A DNA stretch of 8,530 nucleotides from an uncultured Clostridium sp. (lineage in GTDB: Bacteria; Bacillota; Clostridia; Clostridiales; Clostridiaceae). The translations under genes and the position numbers were made by a program. The notes below the pieces were generated by a model that did not search any database, was not told the origin of the DNA, and was given only the letters and a program-made list of their open reading frames with translations. This document shows, piece after piece, positions 6,633 to 8,530 of this stretch; positions within the stretch are counted from its first letter, which is position 1, and each line of letters starts with the position of its first letter. Where the stretch lies: contig CAKVNP010000075.1 of assembly GCA_934777095.1 (NCBI GenBank), positions 1-8,530 of the forward strand, written 5' to 3'.

Positions 6633-7541
6633 TCACCTCTTACATTCCTTTAATAATCTGATATAGTGGTTTGCTTCTCTTAATACATGATCTGAAAGAA
6701 GAGGCAGAATTATAGCTTTTATTTCACAATTAAGAATCCCTTCTGTTCCACTTATCTTAAAGTCTCTCAATTTAATTGTTTCTCTTAATGAATCATTAGG
6801 ATCATTATCCATTATAATTCCAGGAATATCCTTTGACTGCTCAATTAACTTATTAAATTCTTCAGCAAATTTATTAGAAGTACAGATTAACTCCTCTTCA
6901 CTTGGATCAAGTAATCCTCTAATAAACAACGAATGTTCCCTCATAATTTCATTCCAGAATGATTTCTTTTGATTAATACCACTATTTAGTTCTTCACTAT
7001 TTTCAAGCTTTTCTATGCACAAATGATATTCTTGTGCCTCCTCTATTACATGTTCAAGTAACATAGGATAATTTACAGTAAATATATTACAAGATGAGAC
7101 TCCATCTAAAATTATCTTTTTAAGCTTTATTAACCCATCTAGCAATTTCATAGCCTTTATATTAATACTCTTCACACTATTTACCATCTTAGAATCTATC
7201 TCTTTTGATTCTTGTTTTGTTCGTTCACATTCTAATACGGTTATTTTTTGACTTATTTCTATTCCTGTATAATAGCTTGTCTTTTTTTCAGCATCTAAAG
7301 TGTATTTAGTAAATATTTCTCCCGACTCCAAGACTACCGTCCTTACTCCTCCTCTGTTTAATTTAAGTATATCAAATAAAAGTTTTTCAAATCCTATCTT
7401 ATAATTATCAGCCTGCTTAGCAAGCTTTGTATTTTTAGGTGTGAATCCCGCTTCTAAAAACAAAGAGTGCTCTTTCATAATTCTTCCCCAAAAAAGATGT
7501 GTTTCCAGCGATAGACTTACATACTCTTCTTTACTTAGCAT
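6633..7541 (-). CDS. DUF2935 protein with two internal repeats
   Basis: A 302-residue soluble, mostly helical protein built from two copies of one helical unit. Copy one has ETHLFWGRIMKEHSLF (13-28) and LLEHVIEEAQEYH (161-173). Copy two has SFWNEIMREHSLF (194-206) and LLSDHVLREANHY (281-293). The paired Glu/His residues (E24-H25, H164-E168, E202-H203, H285-E289, H292) resemble the ligand spacing of ferritin-like di-metal helical bundles, so iron or another metal is a reasonable inference. DUF2935 proteins are common in Clostridium and Bacillus, are often near this length, and have no settled function. The ATG is supported by TGGAG seven bases upstream. The gene is monocistronic, with its own -10 box upstream and a strong terminator downstream. 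The middle of each repeat is diverged, and copy two is shorter. Confidence 0.9.
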   Translation of the reverse strand: MLSKEEYVSLSLETHLFWGRIMKEHSLFLEAGFTPKNTKLAKQADNYKIGFEKLLFDILKLNRGGVRTVVLESGEIFTKYTLDAEKKTSYYTGIEISQKITVLECERTKQESKEIDSKMVNSVKSINIKAMKLLDGLIKLKKIILDGVSSCNIFTVNYPMLLEHVIEEAQEYHLCIEKLENSEELNSGINQKKSFWNEIMREHSLFIRGLLDPSEEELICTSNKFAEEFNKLIEQSKDIPGIIMDNDPNDSLRETIKLRDFKISGTEGILNCEIKAIILPLLSDHVLREANHYIRLLKECKR

Positions 7542-7568
7542 AATATTACTCCATATAATTTTTCTAAT

Positions 7569-7574
7569 ATTATA
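7569..7574 (-). promoter_or_regulatory. Candidate -10 box of the DUF2935 gene
   Basis: A perfect TATAAT lies on the minus strand 27 bases before the ATG at 7541. The hexamer 17 bases further upstream (GAATAT) is a poor -35 box and there is no TG extension, so the promoter may need an activator or another sigma factor. The rest of the spacer, 7580-7740, shows nothing else that I can support. Confidence 0.4.
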
Positions 7575-7742
7575 CGCTTTTAATCTTTCGTATATTCATT
7601 ATTTCTGTCTTTTATTCATATCTTTGTAATCATTATCATAACCTAAACTACTTAATTTAAAGCATATTAATTATCTCTTAAACTATTTTAAAATCCCAGT
7701 TATTTTTACAACTATTAAGCCTAAAATGAACATATTTGAGCT

Positions 7743-7771
7743 TTGACTCACTACTTCTACTTTGTTATACT
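7743..7771 (+). promoter_or_regulatory. Sigma-A promoter of tRNA-fMet
   Basis: TTGACT (7743-7748), a 17-base spacer and TATACT (7766-7771) give a near-consensus promoter. The predicted start near 7778 leaves a 5' leader of about 29 bases to be removed by RNase P. Confidence 0.85.
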
Positions 7772-7806
7772 AAATGCAAAGATAAGCGGATATGCTTAGA
7801 TAATAT

Positions 7807-7882
<76 letters not shown>

Positions 7883-7886
7883 TAAT

Positions 7887-7918
7887 AAAAAAATGCATAT
7901 ATTAATATGCATTTTTTT
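7887..7918. terminator. Shared bidirectional terminator of tRNA-fMet and peptide deformylase
   Basis: Seven A, TGCATAT, an ATTA loop, ATATGCA and seven T form a perfect 14-pair stem flanked by an A-run and a T-run. It begins four bases after the tRNA CCA on the plus strand and lies 51 bases after the deformylase stop on the minus strand, so it can end transcription from both convergent genes. Confidence 0.92.
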
Positions 7919-7969
7919 ATTTTAGAAAAAATTCTCCAAACTTAATTTACTTTTTATATCAGATTATTA

Positions 7970-8380
7970 TTAAATAATAATTCCGTTACAATGATCAATT
8001 TCATGCTGAATTATCTGCGCTACAAAGCCTGTAAATGTATCCTTCTGCTTATTAAAGTCTCTATCTAGATATTCTACTTCAATTGTTTCATATCTTTCTG
8101 CTTTTCTAAAACCTATTAATGATAAACAGCATTCCTCCGCTTCATATCTATTCTTCTTTTTTAAGATTACTGGATTTACCATAGGAACTATCATTTCGCC
8201 AACAGCAAATACAATAATACGCCTTTTAACTCCTATCATATTAGCCGCCATGCCTACACATGCTTCTAAGTTTGCTCTTAATGTATCTACTAAATCATCA
8301 ATAACTGCCTTATCAGCTATAGTTGCCTCGATAGATTTTTGAGCTAAAAATTTTTCATCCTTCATAATTGGTTTTATCAT
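7970..8380 (-). CDS. def: Divergent short peptide deformylase
   Basis: A 136-residue protein that would remove the formyl group from the N-terminal Met of new proteins. Motif 3 is intact (HEIDH, H126-E127-H130: two metal ligands and the catalytic Glu). Motif 2 reads ECCLS (83-87) instead of EGCLS, keeping the ligand Cys (C85). Motif 1 reads CVGMAANM (41-48) instead of GxGxAAxQ, so the usual Gln is Met. The chain ends six residues after motif 3 and lacks the long C-terminal helix of E. coli Def (169 residues). The chosen ATG (MIKPIM) matches the family N-terminus and has only a weak GGAA-type site. A longer frame runs up to TTG 8443, but that lies inside the upstream gene's terminator hairpin, and ATG 8410 has no ribosome binding site. 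It is probably a secondary deformylase. The low match in two motifs leaves room for a changed substrate. Confidence 0.85.
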   Translation of the reverse strand: MIKPIMKDEKFLAQKSIEATIADKAVIDDLVDTLRANLEACVGMAANMIGVKRRIIVFAVGEMIVPMVNPVILKKKNRYEAEECCLSLIGFRKAERYETIEVEYLDRDFNKQKDTFTGFVAQIIQHEIDHCNGIII

Positions 8381-8421
8381 ATTTATTCCAGCCTTTCTTT
8401 TTATACTCATACCAATTTTAT

Positions 8422-8460
8422 AAAAAAACAGAGTTAGTAACAATATACTAATTCTGTTTT
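8422..8460 (-). terminator. Intrinsic terminator of the gene entering from the right edge
   Basis: AAAACAGAGTTAGTA (8425-8439) pairs with 8446-8460 over 15 positions, with one G-U pair, around a 6-base loop. On the minus strand seven T residues follow (8428-8422). It begins ten bases after the stop codon at 8471 and makes any deformylase start upstream of 8422 unlikely. Confidence 0.85.
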
Positions 8461-8470
8461 CTTACTATTA

Positions 8471-8530
8471 CTATTTTCTATTATAATACTCTATACCTTC
8501 AGTAGGCTTAAAATAAGTTCTTATATACCC
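8471..8530 (-). CDS. C-terminal fragment of an unidentified gene, cut by the right edge
   Basis: The only open minus-strand frame at the right edge encodes GYIRTYFKPTEGIEYYNRK and ends at TAG (8473-8471). A strong terminator directly after the stop supports it as a real gene end. Nineteen residues are too few to name a family. Confidence 0.55.
   Translation of the reverse strand, partial: GYIRTYFKPTEGIEYYNRK

Noticed and set aside
8441..8443. TTG start giving a 157-residue deformylase with a hydrophobic N-terminus
   Set aside because: The extra residues are translated from the upstream gene's terminator hairpin and T-run, and the family starts at MIKPIM.

Overview
The window looks like chromosomal DNA from a low-GC, Gram-positive anaerobe, most likely Clostridium or a close relative. 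Codons and spacers are very AT-rich, ribosome binding sites are strong GGAGG/AGGGG types, and the families present (DUF2935, ArsR-DUF2087, short divergent peptide deformylase, clostridial M29 peptidase) are typical of that group. Every protein gene is on the minus strand. The only plus-strand gene is an initiator tRNA.

Layout, left to right in window coordinates (minus-strand genes are transcribed right to left). A small double zinc-ribbon protein (77-442) has its own extended -10 promoter. Next comes a three-gene operon transcribed from 2518 down to 543: a 126-residue protein of unknown function, an ArsR-type winged-helix regulator with a C-terminal DUF2087 domain, and an M29-family aminopeptidase. 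The peptidase reading frame is interrupted by one in-frame TAA at codon 33, so it is scored as a pseudogene. A consensus sigma-A promoter sits in front of the operon. Then follow a MATE-family efflux transporter (2723-4108) closed by a strong terminator, a secreted 714-residue right-handed beta-helix protein (4224-6368) with an aspartate-rich linker and a C-terminal beta domain, and a duplicated DUF2935 protein (6633-7541) with its own promoter and terminator. At the right end, tRNA-fMet (7807-7882, plus strand) and a divergent peptide deformylase (7970-8380, minus strand) converge on one shared bidirectional terminator. The last 60 bases hold the C-terminus of another minus-strand gene, followed by its terminator.

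Most of the window is ordinary. The points most worth checking are the single-stop M29 pseudogene, the deformylase with altered motifs 1 and 2 placed tail-to-tail with the initiator tRNA, the structured leader in front of the beta-helix gene, and the operon pairing an unknown protein with an ArsR-DUF2087 regulator. I found no CRISPR array, transposase, phage gene or defence cassette, and no spacer longer than 300 bases without a gene. Family assignments come from recognising sequence patterns by eye; no database search was run.
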